Positions 1-7,164 of a stretch of DNA of 64,000 bases are shown here, piece by piece. The notes beneath the pieces are model-generated. The model saw only the letters and a list, made by a program, of their open reading frames with translations. It did no database searches and had not been told where the DNA came from. The stretch is from NCBI RefSeq assembly GCF_012932445.1, contig NZ_JAAIIJ010000004.1, positions 1 through 64,000 of the forward strand. Direction: 5' to 3'. This DNA comes from Bifidobacterium panos (lineage in GTDB: Bacteria; Actinomycetota; Actinomycetes; Actinomycetales; Bifidobacteriaceae). How positions within the stretch are numbered: position 1 is the first letter of the stretch; each line of letters opens with the position of its first letter. The translations under genes and the position numbers were made by a program.

Positions 1-82
1 GATGTTGTTGCCTTGGCGCAATGGCACAGAGGCCACGGGAATGGCCTGTTTTCGTTATATGGCGTTGCCCTTTGATGTCGGT

Positions 83-306
83 ACGAACAGTCCACTGGAC
101 TGTTCGTCTGGAGGGTGTCGAACACGGCGACATCCGCTCCCAAGACACGTACATTGCTTATTTGACCTGCTTTCCCGTTGTCTTGGTTACCGGTATGCAC
201 CCGAGAACAGGTTGCTTTGGGCACTGTGCCAAATCCCGTGTTTGGGGTTGCGCGCTCGCGACGCTATCGCTGCTCGCTGTTACGAACAGACCACTGGGCT
301 GTTTAT
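83..306. repeat. Two copies of a 25-bp palindromic element in a gene-free leader
   Basis: Positions 83-107 form a perfect inverted repeat: 12-base arms starting ACGAACAG around one central base. Positions 282-306 hold a second, degenerate copy (ACGAACAG, then CCACTGG, then CTGTTTAT). Smaller palindromes lie between them, for example around the GGCACTGTGCC at about 220. Across 1-365 I see no gene of its own; the reading frame that runs into htpX from further upstream has no recognisable protein signature before residue 1 of HtpX. The function of the element is unknown. It could be a regulator site or a dispersed hairpin repeat. Confidence 0.6.
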
Positions 307-365
307 CAACGCACCGCACTGTGCGTCCAGCAATTATTCAGAGTGAGACCTTAGGCTTGAGCTTC

Positions 366-1313
366 ATGAATGCCAAAGTAAAGGTGCATGGCCACTTCAA
401 CGGTCTGAAAACAACGCTGCTGTTTGCGTTGATGTGGGGCATCGTCATGCTCATTTGGTGGGCCACAGGTGCCCAGCGCAGCACCCTGAGCATTTACATC
501 GTCATCGGCCTGGCCACCACGTTTGGCTCCTATTGGTTCTCCGACAAACTCGCCATCGCCTCGATGGGAGCGCGTGAGGTGAGCGAGCAGGAAGCCCCGC
601 AGATTTACCAGATCGTGCGCGAACTGTCGGCCAAGGCCGGCAAGCCCATGCCGCGCATCTACATCGCCCCCACCGAAAGCCCCAACGCTTTCGCCACCGG
701 GCGCAACGAACGCCATGCCGCGGTGTGCTGCACGCAAGGAATCCTGCAAATCTTGAACGGCCGCGAGCTGCGAGGCGTGCTCGGCCACGAGCTCATGCAT
801 GTCTATAACCATGATATTCTCACCTCGGCCATCGCCTCCGCCATGGCCACCGTCATCACTTATCTGGGCTACTCGCTGATGTATTTCGGCGGCGGCAACT
901 CGCGCAATCGCGACAGCGCTTCCAGCGGCCTCGGGCTGATCGGCGTGCTGCTGAGCATGGTGCTGGCACCCATCGGCGCCTCCCTGATACAGATGGCGAT
1001 TTCCCGCACGCGCGAATACGACGCCGACGAGGACGGCAGCAGGCTCACCGAAGATCCGGAGGCACTCGCCTCCGCGCTCAACAAGATCACGGCCGGCGCC
1101 CAAGCCGCGCCTTTGGCGAAAACCGCCGGCACGCAGTCCGTCTCGTCCATGATGATCGCCAACCCGTTCTCGGCCGAGGGCTTCTCGCGCCTGTTCTCCA
1201 CGCACCCTCCCACCGCCGACCGCATCTCCCGCCTGATGACGATGGCGCAGGAAATGCATGGCGCTCAAGTCGCTTCCGGGGCCGGCGCGCCCGCCCAAGT
1301 TCCCTTGGCATGA
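366..1313 (+). CDS. htpX: HtpX-type membrane zinc metalloprotease (M48)
   Basis: The protein is 315 residues, close to the usual size of HtpX, a membrane-bound M48B protease that degrades misfolded membrane proteins. Two hydrophobic segments near residues 15-34 and 38-60 anchor it. The zinc site is visible as HELMH (His141, Glu142, His145), and the third ligand is probably Glu217 in the REYDADE motif. A further hydrophobic stretch lies between the two motifs. The ATG at 366 was chosen because the frame upstream lacks homology and contains palindromes. It is followed by the tRNA-Gly gene. The family is clear; the physiological substrate is not visible. Confidence 0.93.
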   Translation: MNAKVKVHGHFNGLKTTLLFALMWGIVMLIWWATGAQRSTLSIYIVIGLATTFGSYWFSDKLAIASMGAREVSEQEAPQIYQIVRELSAKAGKPMPRIYIAPTESPNAFATGRNERHAAVCCTQGILQILNGRELRGVLGHELMHVYNHDILTSAIASAMATVITYLGYSLMYFGGGNSRNRDSASSGLGLIGVLLSMVLAPIGASLIQMAISRTREYDADEDGSRLTEDPEALASALNKITAGAQAAPLAKTAGTQSVSSMMIANPFSAEGFSRLFSTHPPTADRISRLMTMAQEMHGAQVASGAGAPAQVPLA

Positions 1314-1425
1314 GCGCGCCGCCGTCGTTCGTCACTTATAGGCAGACCTGTGAAATGACCACGCCGGAACGCGAGGGCGGAGTTTCTGCTACACTGTTGC
1401 CTCGCGTCCAAAAGACGCAACCTTC

Positions 1426-1499
1426 GCGGATGTAGTTCATCGGTAGAACGACAGCTTCCCAAGCTGTAGAGGCGGGTTCGACTCCCGTCATCCGCTCCA
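1426..1499 (+). tRNA. tRNA-Gly (anticodon CCC)
   Basis: A full cloverleaf is visible. The acceptor stem GCGGATG (1426-1432) pairs with CATCCGC (1489-1495), the D-arm GTTC/GAAC follows, and the anticodon stem ACAGC/GCTGT encloses the loop TTCCCAA, giving anticodon CCC. The T-arm contains GGTTCGACTCC, and CCA is encoded at 1497-1499. A TGCTACACT box at 1387-1395, about 31 bases upstream, could be the -10 element of its promoter. The 3' end serves as attachment site for the element that follows, and the gene is left intact. Confidence 0.95.
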
Positions 1500-1501
1500 T
1501 T
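1474..1501. other. attL: left 28-bp copy of the tRNA-Gly 3' end
   Basis: The 28 bases from the T-arm of tRNA-Gly to just past its CCA recur exactly at 19591-19618. With a tyrosine integrase gene 137 bp away, this is the classical signature of integration into the 3' end of a tRNA gene. The left copy is part of the functional tRNA. Confidence 0.88.
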
Positions 1502-1590
1502 TGCCTCAACGGTGAGGTGCTAAAACCCAATCATTCCAACGTTTTTCAATTTTGTGGATACCTGCTCAATCACTGGTTTTTTCCTGAAAT

Positions 1591-1609
1591 GTTGTCACCG
1601 TGTTGTCAC
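1591..1609. promoter_or_regulatory. Candidate integrase arm-binding site, left
   Basis: Two direct GTTGTCA motifs 11 bp apart (1591-1597 and 1602-1608) lie between attL and the integrase gene. The same 19-base arrangement, with two mismatches, occurs just inside attR at 19500-19518. Tyrosine integrases with an N-terminal arm-binding domain recognise paired direct repeats of this kind on both arms, so I infer arm sites. No footprint evidence exists here. Confidence 0.55.
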
Positions 1610-1637
1610 GGAGGGGGTCTGAAGAGCGGTATTCAGC

Positions 1638-2741
1638 TCAGCGAACATTCCCGGAGTTCGAGGTCTTCGCGGCTGCGATCTTGCTGCTGATGGATGTAGC
1701 CACATCGTCAAGATCGGTGTCAAATAGGTCTGCATAGGTATCTAAGGTCATGGCCGCGTTCTTGTGCCCCAGCATGCGCTGGACAGCCTTGACATTGGCT
1801 CCGGAGCTGATGGCAATGGAAGCCGCCGTGTGGCGAAGATCGTGGCAGGTCAGTGTGGGAACACCGGAATCGCGCAATGCTCTTGCATACCAGCCGTGAT
1901 TTTTCGCGGATTGCTCGCGGAGATGTCCTCCGGATGGTGCGGTAAACACTAAATCCTCAGGTCCCTTGCCTTCGCACTGTTCTTTGATGGCGGACATTAC
2001 TTGATCGGGAACGGGAACGTCCCGTACCTCCCAAGTTTTGGGGGCACCTTCGAAGTGCTTCTTGCCGGAACGGACCCAGCTCAACCGCACCCTGAGGCGA
2101 TTGTTCTGGGTGTCCACATGCTTGACGCGCAATGCTGCCGCTTCGCCCCATCGAAGGCCGCAGAAGCCCAGCGTCAAAATAAGGGCTTGGTAAGTACCCG
2201 CTGCATGGGCAAGGTCAATAACCTGTGCGGGCGTGAGGTAAGTGCGTTCCTTCCGTTGTTTCCTTGGGAGTTGGCATCCGTCTGCCGGATTGCGTCGTAT
2301 ACTGCCGTCTCGAACGGCAAGATCCAGCACTCCTTTGAGCACTCCGTGGGCGCGAATGGTGATTGTCGCTGATCGCTTTTTTGCAAGTTCGCTGACCCAA
2401 GTCTGTATCTCGCTGTGTCTGATGGATGCGATTTCCCGATTTCCCCAAGCGTTGCACACATGCACTCTCCATGAGCACTCAAGATCGGCGTAATACTTGG
2501 GTTTGACGACGTTTTTCTTGCCTTTGAGCCAGGTGTCTGCGAATTGGCAGACCAGCGTTTTGCCGGCGTTTGGGTCGATGTAATCGTTGTCTGCGATATA
2601 CGTCGTCATGCGGGCCAGATAATCCTGCGCATCTTTCCGCCGTCGAAAGCCTCGTTTGGTGCGCTGGGAATGATCCGGATCGCGGTAGGTGACTCGGTAC
2701 CGCTTATCGCCGGACTTGGTGTTATAGGGGTATATGGGCAT
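1638..2741 (-). CDS. int: Tyrosine recombinase / phage-type integrase
   Basis: The protein is 367 residues and has the three-part architecture of phage integrases: an N-terminal arm-binding region with a K/R-rich strand motif (about residues 1-55), a SAM-like core-binding domain (about 65-150) and the catalytic domain. Catalytic residues are visible as Arg197 (GFCGLR), His300 and Arg303 (CHDLRH), His326 (LGHK) and Tyr336 (LDTYA). I chose the ATG at 2741 because GGAGGAG lies about 12 bases upstream; an in-frame start 13 codons earlier has no comparable site. It is transcribed toward the tRNA-Gly attachment site and should catalyse integration and excision of the element. Confidence 0.95.
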   Translation of the reverse strand: MPIYPYNTKSGDKRYRVTYRDPDHSQRTKRGFRRRKDAQDYLARMTTYIADNDYIDPNAGKTLVCQFADTWLKGKKNVVKPKYYADLECSWRVHVCNAWGNREIASIRHSEIQTWVSELAKKRSATITIRAHGVLKGVLDLAVRDGSIRRNPADGCQLPRKQRKERTYLTPAQVIDLAHAAGTYQALILTLGFCGLRWGEAAALRVKHVDTQNNRLRVRLSWVRSGKKHFEGAPKTWEVRDVPVPDQVMSAIKEQCEGKGPEDLVFTAPSGGHLREQSAKNHGWYARALRDSGVPTLTCHDLRHTAASIAISSGANVKAVQRMLGHKNAAMTLDTYADLFDTDLDDVATSISSKIAAAKTSNSGNVR

Positions 2742-2784
2742 GGTTGGGTTGTCTCCTCCGGCGATTACCGAAGGAGACAACCCC

Positions 2785-3477
2785 CTATTCCAAAAGCTTC
2801 TTCAAAGAGATGTCGGGGGTGGTGTCGATTTCGGTTTCGTCGTGAACGGTAATGGGGGATGGGAGCTTCGCGGAAACTGATTCTGGAACGCGCTCTTTCA
2901 TGAGTGTCAGCCAGTGCGAGGCTGTACGCAGGGGTATGTCGAAGACCTCTGTCAATCGTTTCGTTGCGGGGCCCTTGTTGAGCTGGGTGACCGAATAAAC
3001 ACGCGAAGCCCATTTCAGGGTGTCGGGTGTGGGACCTTGCTTGCGGAGCGCCGGGAAGTTCACTTTGCGTAGCACTTCATCTTCCCAGCTCGGCAGCGGG
3101 CCGAAGATATCGGTTCCGTTTTCCGTGATCTCATAGGACCACAGTGGCGGATGGTAGGAGCGAATAATCTGCTCGATGGGCAGGCGCGCGATGTCCCTGA
3201 TTTTGAGTTCTCGTGTGGTGCCGATTTCGCAGTTGCGCAGCACGATTCGCTGCTCTTCATCGCTGTATCCCATGTGCAGGCGGATGTCGTATTTTCCGAT
3301 GCGATCCTCCATCGCGCGGATGCAGTAATCGGCTCTGACTGCGATCCCAGGGGCGATGGAGACGAACGCTGTCCGATCCATTCGATCGAAATCCGTGAAG
3401 ACGATGAATTTCCATTTGTCTATATCGAGGGCATAAGTCGCGTCTTCGTATAACGGGTTTGCCTCTTCCATGCTCAT
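2785..3477 (-). CDS. Uncharacterised protein with C-terminal helix-turn-helix
   Basis: The protein is about 230 residues from the ATG at 3477; a second ATG at 3471 is equally possible, since neither has a strong ribosome binding site. Residues from about 165 to 200 (GPATKRLTEVF, then IPLRTASHWLTLMKER) match the pattern of small helix-turn-helix modules common in actinobacterial element proteins, where a Y..V..L....P. region precedes a tA..Wl..ar helix. The N-terminal two thirds have no domain that I recognise. It is divergent from the excisionase-like gene, so it may be the element's repressor or control protein. That role is inferred from position only. Confidence 0.6.
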   Translation of the reverse strand: MSMEEANPLYEDATYALDIDKWKFIVFTDFDRMDRTAFVSIAPGIAVRADYCIRAMEDRIGKYDIRLHMGYSDEEQRIVLRNCEIGTTRELKIRDIARLPIEQIIRSYHPPLWSYEITENGTDIFGPLPSWEDEVLRKVNFPALRKQGPTPDTLKWASRVYSVTQLNKGPATKRLTEVFDIPLRTASHWLTLMKERVPESVSAKLPSPITVHDETEIDTTPDISLKKLLE

Positions 3478-3609
3478 GGCAGCAAGTATTACATGAGCGA
3501 CAATCACCTTGCAATAGCAATATTGACAACATAGAGGCAATAATATGCTACAATCACAGCGTTGGCAAATATGTCAACAAATAGGCAAGTCAATTGAAGG
3601 GAATCTGTA

Positions 3610-3819
3610 ATGAGCACAGCAGTAATTGGATCTGAGCCGTACATCAGCGATGATGATGTGGTGTCTCGTATGCCCGGCATGACCAAGGGGAACCTTGCGC
3701 AGCTCCGTTATACAGGTAAAGGGCCTAAGTTCTACAAGCCTTCACCGCGCGTAGTGCTCTACAAGTGGAGTGATGTACAGGCTTGGATCGAGGGTCACGC
3801 ACAGATGAGAACACGATGA
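3610..3819 (+). CDS. Excisionase-like small MerR/AlpA-type DNA-binding protein
   Basis: A 69-residue protein with a single winged-helix DNA-binding domain of the AlpA/excisionase type: an N-terminal ISDDDVVSRMPGMTKGNLAQ helix-turn-helix, then a wing-like GKGPKFYK turn, and a C-terminal WSDVQAWIEGH helix that is characteristic of the family. The start is supported by AAGGG about 9 bases upstream. Small proteins of this type close to an integrase normally direct excision or regulate element genes. The stop overlaps the next small reading frame (ATGA). Confidence 0.78.
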   Translation: MSTAVIGSEPYISDDDVVSRMPGMTKGNLAQLRYTGKGPKFYKPSPRVVLYKWSDVQAWIEGHAQMRTR

Positions 3820-3914
3820 GAGCCGAGACGAATAAGGGTCGCGTCAATTCCGCTTGGCGCGACCCAAAGAATCCATATTCATACGCGCCGCTGCTTAAAA
3901 CTGGCGCAAGATAA
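3816..3914 (+). CDS. Possible 32-residue basic peptide
   Basis: The ATG at 3816 overlaps the stop of the excisionase-like gene by four bases (ATGA), the usual geometry of translational coupling. The frame encodes 32 residues rich in Arg, Lys, Asn and Pro. It ends 17 bases before the start of the next gene. I recognise no family. It may simply be the spacer between two coupled genes. Confidence 0.35.
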   Translation: MRAETNKGRVNSAWRDPKNPYSYAPLLKTGAR

Positions 3915-3931
3915 GGTTGAAGGACTCTTAC

Positions 3932-5377
3932 ATGCTTCATTATAGCGATCTGCGCCCAGAGAAGGGCGAATTCATTGGAGACGGGATAGCCAGAACGGCC
4001 GGTGGAATCCCCTACAATCCAGAAGCCGATGTCAATGCGTCATTCCCTGACGATGCGTTCTGGAATTCAAGGACGAGTCTGTGTGAAATCAAGGATTACG
4101 CGGTCAGCAGGCTTGTGTCTCCCATTGCGGTACTTGCCGTGACGATTGCCCGCATCATGGTGGCGGCACCTCCTCACATGGTTCTGCCGCCATTCGTCGG
4201 TGCGGATTACGGTTCGCTGAACTTCGGTGTGGTGATCCTCGGCAAGCCGGGTTCCGGCAAGGATGCGGCATTCGGAGCGGCGAGGAAGCTAGTGCCTGAC
4301 ATTCGGGACGCTCCGGTGACTAGTGTGGCGAGCGGCCAAGCCATCAGCGCGCTGTTCGGGCAGCGCGTGCAGGAGGGCAACAGATTCAAGCTGGAATGCA
4401 AGTCTCCCCGCGCCATGATCAGGTATTCCGAAGCATCCAATTTCAAGGCGTTGTCAAGCGCGAAGGAGAGCAATCTCCAAGCGGAGGTGCTGTCACTGTT
4501 CTCCGGCCAGCAAATCGGTGACTACACCAAAAACAAGGAGCTGGCAGTGACTATCCCGGAGCACGGATACAGGGCAGTCGTAGTGATTTCGGCACAGCCA
4601 TCGATGATGGGCATGTTCGAGGCCGGTGTCGGCGTGGGATTCCAACAGCGGTTCCTTTACGTCTCCGCATATGATGACAGACTCAGCGTCCGTCCTATCG
4701 GCGAAGAGCCGGTGGAGCTTTCCTCGTTGACTAAGTTCCCGTACGATACGAAGGCGTTGCCCGCAGACTATCCCATCGAGCAAATGAACAGGCTCTACGA
4801 GTGCGGCAGCTACGTCAAGGCCAATGAGGCTACACCGGAATCCAGCCATCTGCGGATGTACCCCATGCGGATGCCTCCCATTGTGAGGAATGAGATCATC
4901 GCTGATAAGCAGCGGGTCAACAGGGAGCGCGGAGGTGACCCGCGCAGAGCGCACAGCATGTTTCTGCGCGAAAAGCTGGCGGTGGGGCTCCGTCTGCTTG
5001 AAGACCCGCGATCGTCCGAGACCACTCAGGAGGATTGGGAACTCGCGGGCAGAATGATGCAGTACTCGCGTGCATGCTACGAGGAGAATCTGCGGGAATT
5101 CGAAGACGAGAACCTTACTCGCCGTGCGGACTTCAAGGAGCAGGACGAACTGGCGCGCGAACGGGTTGACATTCGCTCCCGTTGCGCGACAGAGGAGCGC
5201 ATTGTCGATATCCTGTCCGCTTCGAGCCAGCCATCTGTATCCAAAGGAGAATTAAGCCGAGCCCTGTCGAAACGGCAGAAAGTCTACATGGATGACGCGT
5301 TGGAAAATCTGATGACTTCAGGAAAGATCAAACATAGAAAAGGTGTGAAAGGCGGACACTGGTACTCGCTCATCTGA
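3932..5377 (+). CDS. P-loop ATPase with C-terminal winged helix, replication-type protein of the element
   Basis: The protein is 481 residues from the ATG at 3932, which has GAAGGA about 8 bases upstream; a TTG at 3917 is the alternative start. A Walker A motif GKPGSGKD lies at residues 104-111, followed by a RecA-like core with a hydrophobic strand (YRAVVVISAQPS) that may hold Walker B and sensor positions. The C-terminal 60 residues look like a winged helix (VSKGELSRAL, then ENLMTSGKIKHRKG). The layout resembles DUF3987-type and helicase-like replication proteins of actinobacterial elements. The adjacent iteron-like repeats support a role in element replication. The exact function is not established. 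Confidence 0.65.
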   Translation: MLHYSDLRPEKGEFIGDGIARTAGGIPYNPEADVNASFPDDAFWNSRTSLCEIKDYAVSRLVSPIAVLAVTIARIMVAAPPHMVLPPFVGADYGSLNFGVVILGKPGSGKDAAFGAARKLVPDIRDAPVTSVASGQAISALFGQRVQEGNRFKLECKSPRAMIRYSEASNFKALSSAKESNLQAEVLSLFSGQQIGDYTKNKELAVTIPEHGYRAVVVISAQPSMMGMFEAGVGVGFQQRFLYVSAYDDRLSVRPIGEEPVELSSLTKFPYDTKALPADYPIEQMNRLYECGSYVKANEATPESSHLRMYPMRMPPIVRNEIIADKQRVNRERGGDPRRAHSMFLREKLAVGLRLLEDPRSSETTQEDWELAGRMMQYSRACYEENLREFEDENLTRRADFKEQDELARERVDIRSRCATEERIVDILSASSQPSVSKGELSRALSKRQKVYMDDALENLMTSGKIKHRKGVKGGHWYSLI

Positions 5378-5390
5378 CTCAACCAAGCAG

Positions 5391-5552
5391 CCTACCGACC
5401 TACCCGCCTACTCACTACTGCCATAAGGGTTTTCGTCGCCTACTCACGCAATCTACCAACCTACCTAAGAAAACCTCAAGTAGGTCGGTAGGCCAAGTTG
5501 GTAGGCGGTCGAATCCCAATGATTCCAAAGGGTAGGTCGGTAGGTTGGTAGG
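5391..5552. repeat. Iteron-like cluster of TAGGTCGGTAGG repeats
   Basis: The left half carries CCTACCGACCTACC (5391-5404), CGCCTACTC (5405-5413, again at 5438-5446) and CTACCAACCTACC (5453-5465). The right half carries the complement as GTAGGTCGGTAGG (5480-5492), GTTGGTAGGCGG (5498-5509) and GGGTAGGTCGGTAGGTTGG (5530-5548). The units are short direct repeats arranged as two inverted blocks around about 5470. Directly downstream of a replication-type ATPase, this is what an iteron origin or an autoregulatory site would look like. Confidence 0.6.
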
Positions 5553-5689
5553 TTTTGGGGTATGAGTGACTTATTGATGAGCAATGTGTCTGGAATCGCA
5601 GCGGCGGTATTTCAAAGAGTCATGGGATGATTGTTTTCCAACAGCATCACGACACGCATCGTCGCACAATAGTCATTCCCGTGATAAAC

Positions 5690-5760
5690 TTTTCATGCGA
5701 TAAAGCTGGGCAGTGTCCAGTTCGTAAAAACCGCTTCCGGAATTCCGGGGCGGTTTTTGC
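5690..5760 (+). ncRNA. Candidate small RNA or leader upstream of the Abi_2 gene
   Basis: The 400-bp gap in front of the Abi_2 gene ends in two stem-loops: CTGG/CCAG around 5706-5720, then a strong GC-rich stem followed by T residues at 5726-5758. An RNA that stops just before the Abi start codon would leave the gene with a structured, terminated leader. Comparative work has described an abiF RNA motif upstream of genes of this protein family, so a non-coding partner is plausible. I could not test the covariance model; the 5' end is a guess. Confidence 0.4.
5726..5758 (+). terminator. Intrinsic terminator or attenuator before the Abi_2 gene
   Basis: AAAAACCGC (5726-5734) pairs with GCGGTTTTT (5750-5758) around a GC-rich inner part (TTCCGG/CCGG), ending in a run of five T. 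It sits only 23 bases upstream of the Abi_2 start codon. It therefore ends a transcript in front of that gene instead of following a coding region. Confidence 0.75.
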
Positions 5761-5781
5761 GCATCTAGGCGGGAGAACACG

Positions 5782-6723
5782 ATGCACAAGCCATTCATGC
5801 CAGTAGCCGATCAAGTGAGACTACTGGCGTCCCGTGACCTGGCAACGGATTCCCGCACCTCATGGGTGCTTGAACGAGAAGGCTACTATTCCGTCGTCAA
5901 CGGATACAAGACACCTTTTCTGGATAAGGAAAAGACGGAAGCAGCTGGTGATGACCGCTATCGCGACGATGCTTCGTTCAATGACATCTACAAGCTATAC
6001 GTGTTCGACCGCAATCTGCGGTTCCTGTTCTTCAGGATGACCACCTTGGCCGAGGCTATCCTGAAAACGGTTTGCTCACATGAGTTCACGAAACTGAACC
6101 CGAATGAAAAGAACCCCTACCTGAACATTGCGAACTACGCCAGCAGCGGGACAGCGCACGAAAAAGCAATAAAGCTTATACCCCGACTGGAGAAAATTCT
6201 GCACCTGAACATGCAATCGGGGTACGCGGACAAGAAGAACTATCTCCGTCATTGCCTGGAGCGGCATGATGGCGAAGTCCCGATGTGGGTGCTGGCCAAC
6301 GATCTGACGCTCGGGCAGATGTATTGGTTCTTCCAATCCCAGAAGACAGAAGCGCGAGCCAACATCGCACGCAGCTTCACCGCATTGTACGCGGACTCGC
6401 ACAAGCATGAAATAGAAATCACGTCTCAGCGGCTCGACAAAATCTACCGCAGAATCAAGGACTATCGCAACATCTGCGCGCATGACGAACGCCTGTACTG
6501 CGCCCACCCACACGACTCGAACATTACGGTCTTCCAGCTCGCCAAGGATTTGCAATTCGTGACGGACAAGCAACGGTACCTTGAATTCCTGCAAGGATTT
6601 GATTCACTGCTGATGCACCTACGAGAAGACATCCCCCATTACCTTGATGCCGTATGCGTTGAGATTGGACTGCACTATCCGGATGAACTGCACTTGTTCA
6701 TGCAGCAAATACGCGAAAAATAA
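5782..6723 (+). CDS. Abi_2 (AbiD/AbiF-type) abortive infection protein, HEPN family
   Basis: The protein is 313 residues. It opens with the typical Abi_2 region in which the enzyme is written as a helical protein (DQVRLLASRDL, then REGYYSVVNGYK), and the C-terminal half holds the HEPN signature R-x4-H: Arg229-NICA-His234 in DYRNICAHDERL. HEPN proteins of this type are RNA-targeting nucleases that stop growth on phage infection. GGGAGA lies about 7 bases before the start. A terminated leader lies just upstream. The location inside a mobile element fits a carried defence gene. No activity can be shown from sequence. Confidence 0.82.
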   Translation: MHKPFMPVADQVRLLASRDLATDSRTSWVLEREGYYSVVNGYKTPFLDKEKTEAAGDDRYRDDASFNDIYKLYVFDRNLRFLFFRMTTLAEAILKTVCSHEFTKLNPNEKNPYLNIANYASSGTAHEKAIKLIPRLEKILHLNMQSGYADKKNYLRHCLERHDGEVPMWVLANDLTLGQMYWFFQSQKTEARANIARSFTALYADSHKHEIEITSQRLDKIYRRIKDYRNICAHDERLYCAHPHDSNITVFQLAKDLQFVTDKQRYLEFLQGFDSLLMHLREDIPHYLDAVCVEIGLHYPDELHLFMQQIREK

Positions 6724-6912
6724 GCCAGCATGCCGCATATTGCAGTGATTCTACGCCAATTGCCCTGCCGATCATTCCTGAATTTTGCAGCCAAGCCAAC
6801 CGAGGACATCTCCTGTAGCTGACGGATACCAATCCGTATCAGACCCTCGACCGCATTGCGCAATTGGCAAAATTGGTGGGAGCAATGACGCTCCCACCAG
6901 TCATGAATCAGC

Positions 6913-7077
6913 CTAATCGGCTACATCGTAGTATTGGACACTTGCTTTGGCCGTTGCGGCATCCACGTTGAAGAATGCTTCAAATTACACGGTTTCGCCT
7001 TTATTCCAGCTGTTGGCATAAGCGGAGGTCTCAGACTTGACGTTGTCGGCGTCACACTTACTTACGACAAACCTCGA
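6913..7077 (-). pseudogene. C-terminal remnant of a secreted protein (DUF5067/DUF4352-like)
   Basis: Read on the minus strand, this stretch encodes SETSAYANSWNKGETV, an in-frame TAA at 6985-6987, then FEAFFNVDAATAKASVQYYD and a stop at 6913. The pattern resembles the end of small secreted immunoglobulin-like proteins of Gram-positives. The internal stop and the missing N-terminus show decay. The fragment meets the 22-bp repeat at 7055-7076, so it may have been cut by the event that brought in the neighbouring cargo. The rest of 6724-7164 holds nothing that I recognise. Confidence 0.45.
7055..7076. repeat. Left copy of a 22-bp direct repeat flanking the export cargo
   Basis: The 22 bases beginning CACTTACTTACG and ending AAACCTCG recur exactly, in the same orientation, at 15830-15851. 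Sequence on either side is unrelated. The two copies bracket 8.8 kb containing the YhgE/Pip, MMPL, OYE, SDR, TetR and DUF2442 genes. Confidence 0.7.
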
Positions 7078-7164
7078 TAGTGAGACAGCTTGCTGTCAAT
7101 TGTGTTTTCTATAGAGTCATGATGGAGTATCAGATCAATATTTCACGATTTGCGGTATCCATAG

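Noticed and set aside
351..1298. 315-residue minus-strand frame opposite htpX
   Set aside because: Antisense to HtpX with its HELMH motif; composition is typical of a shadow frame.
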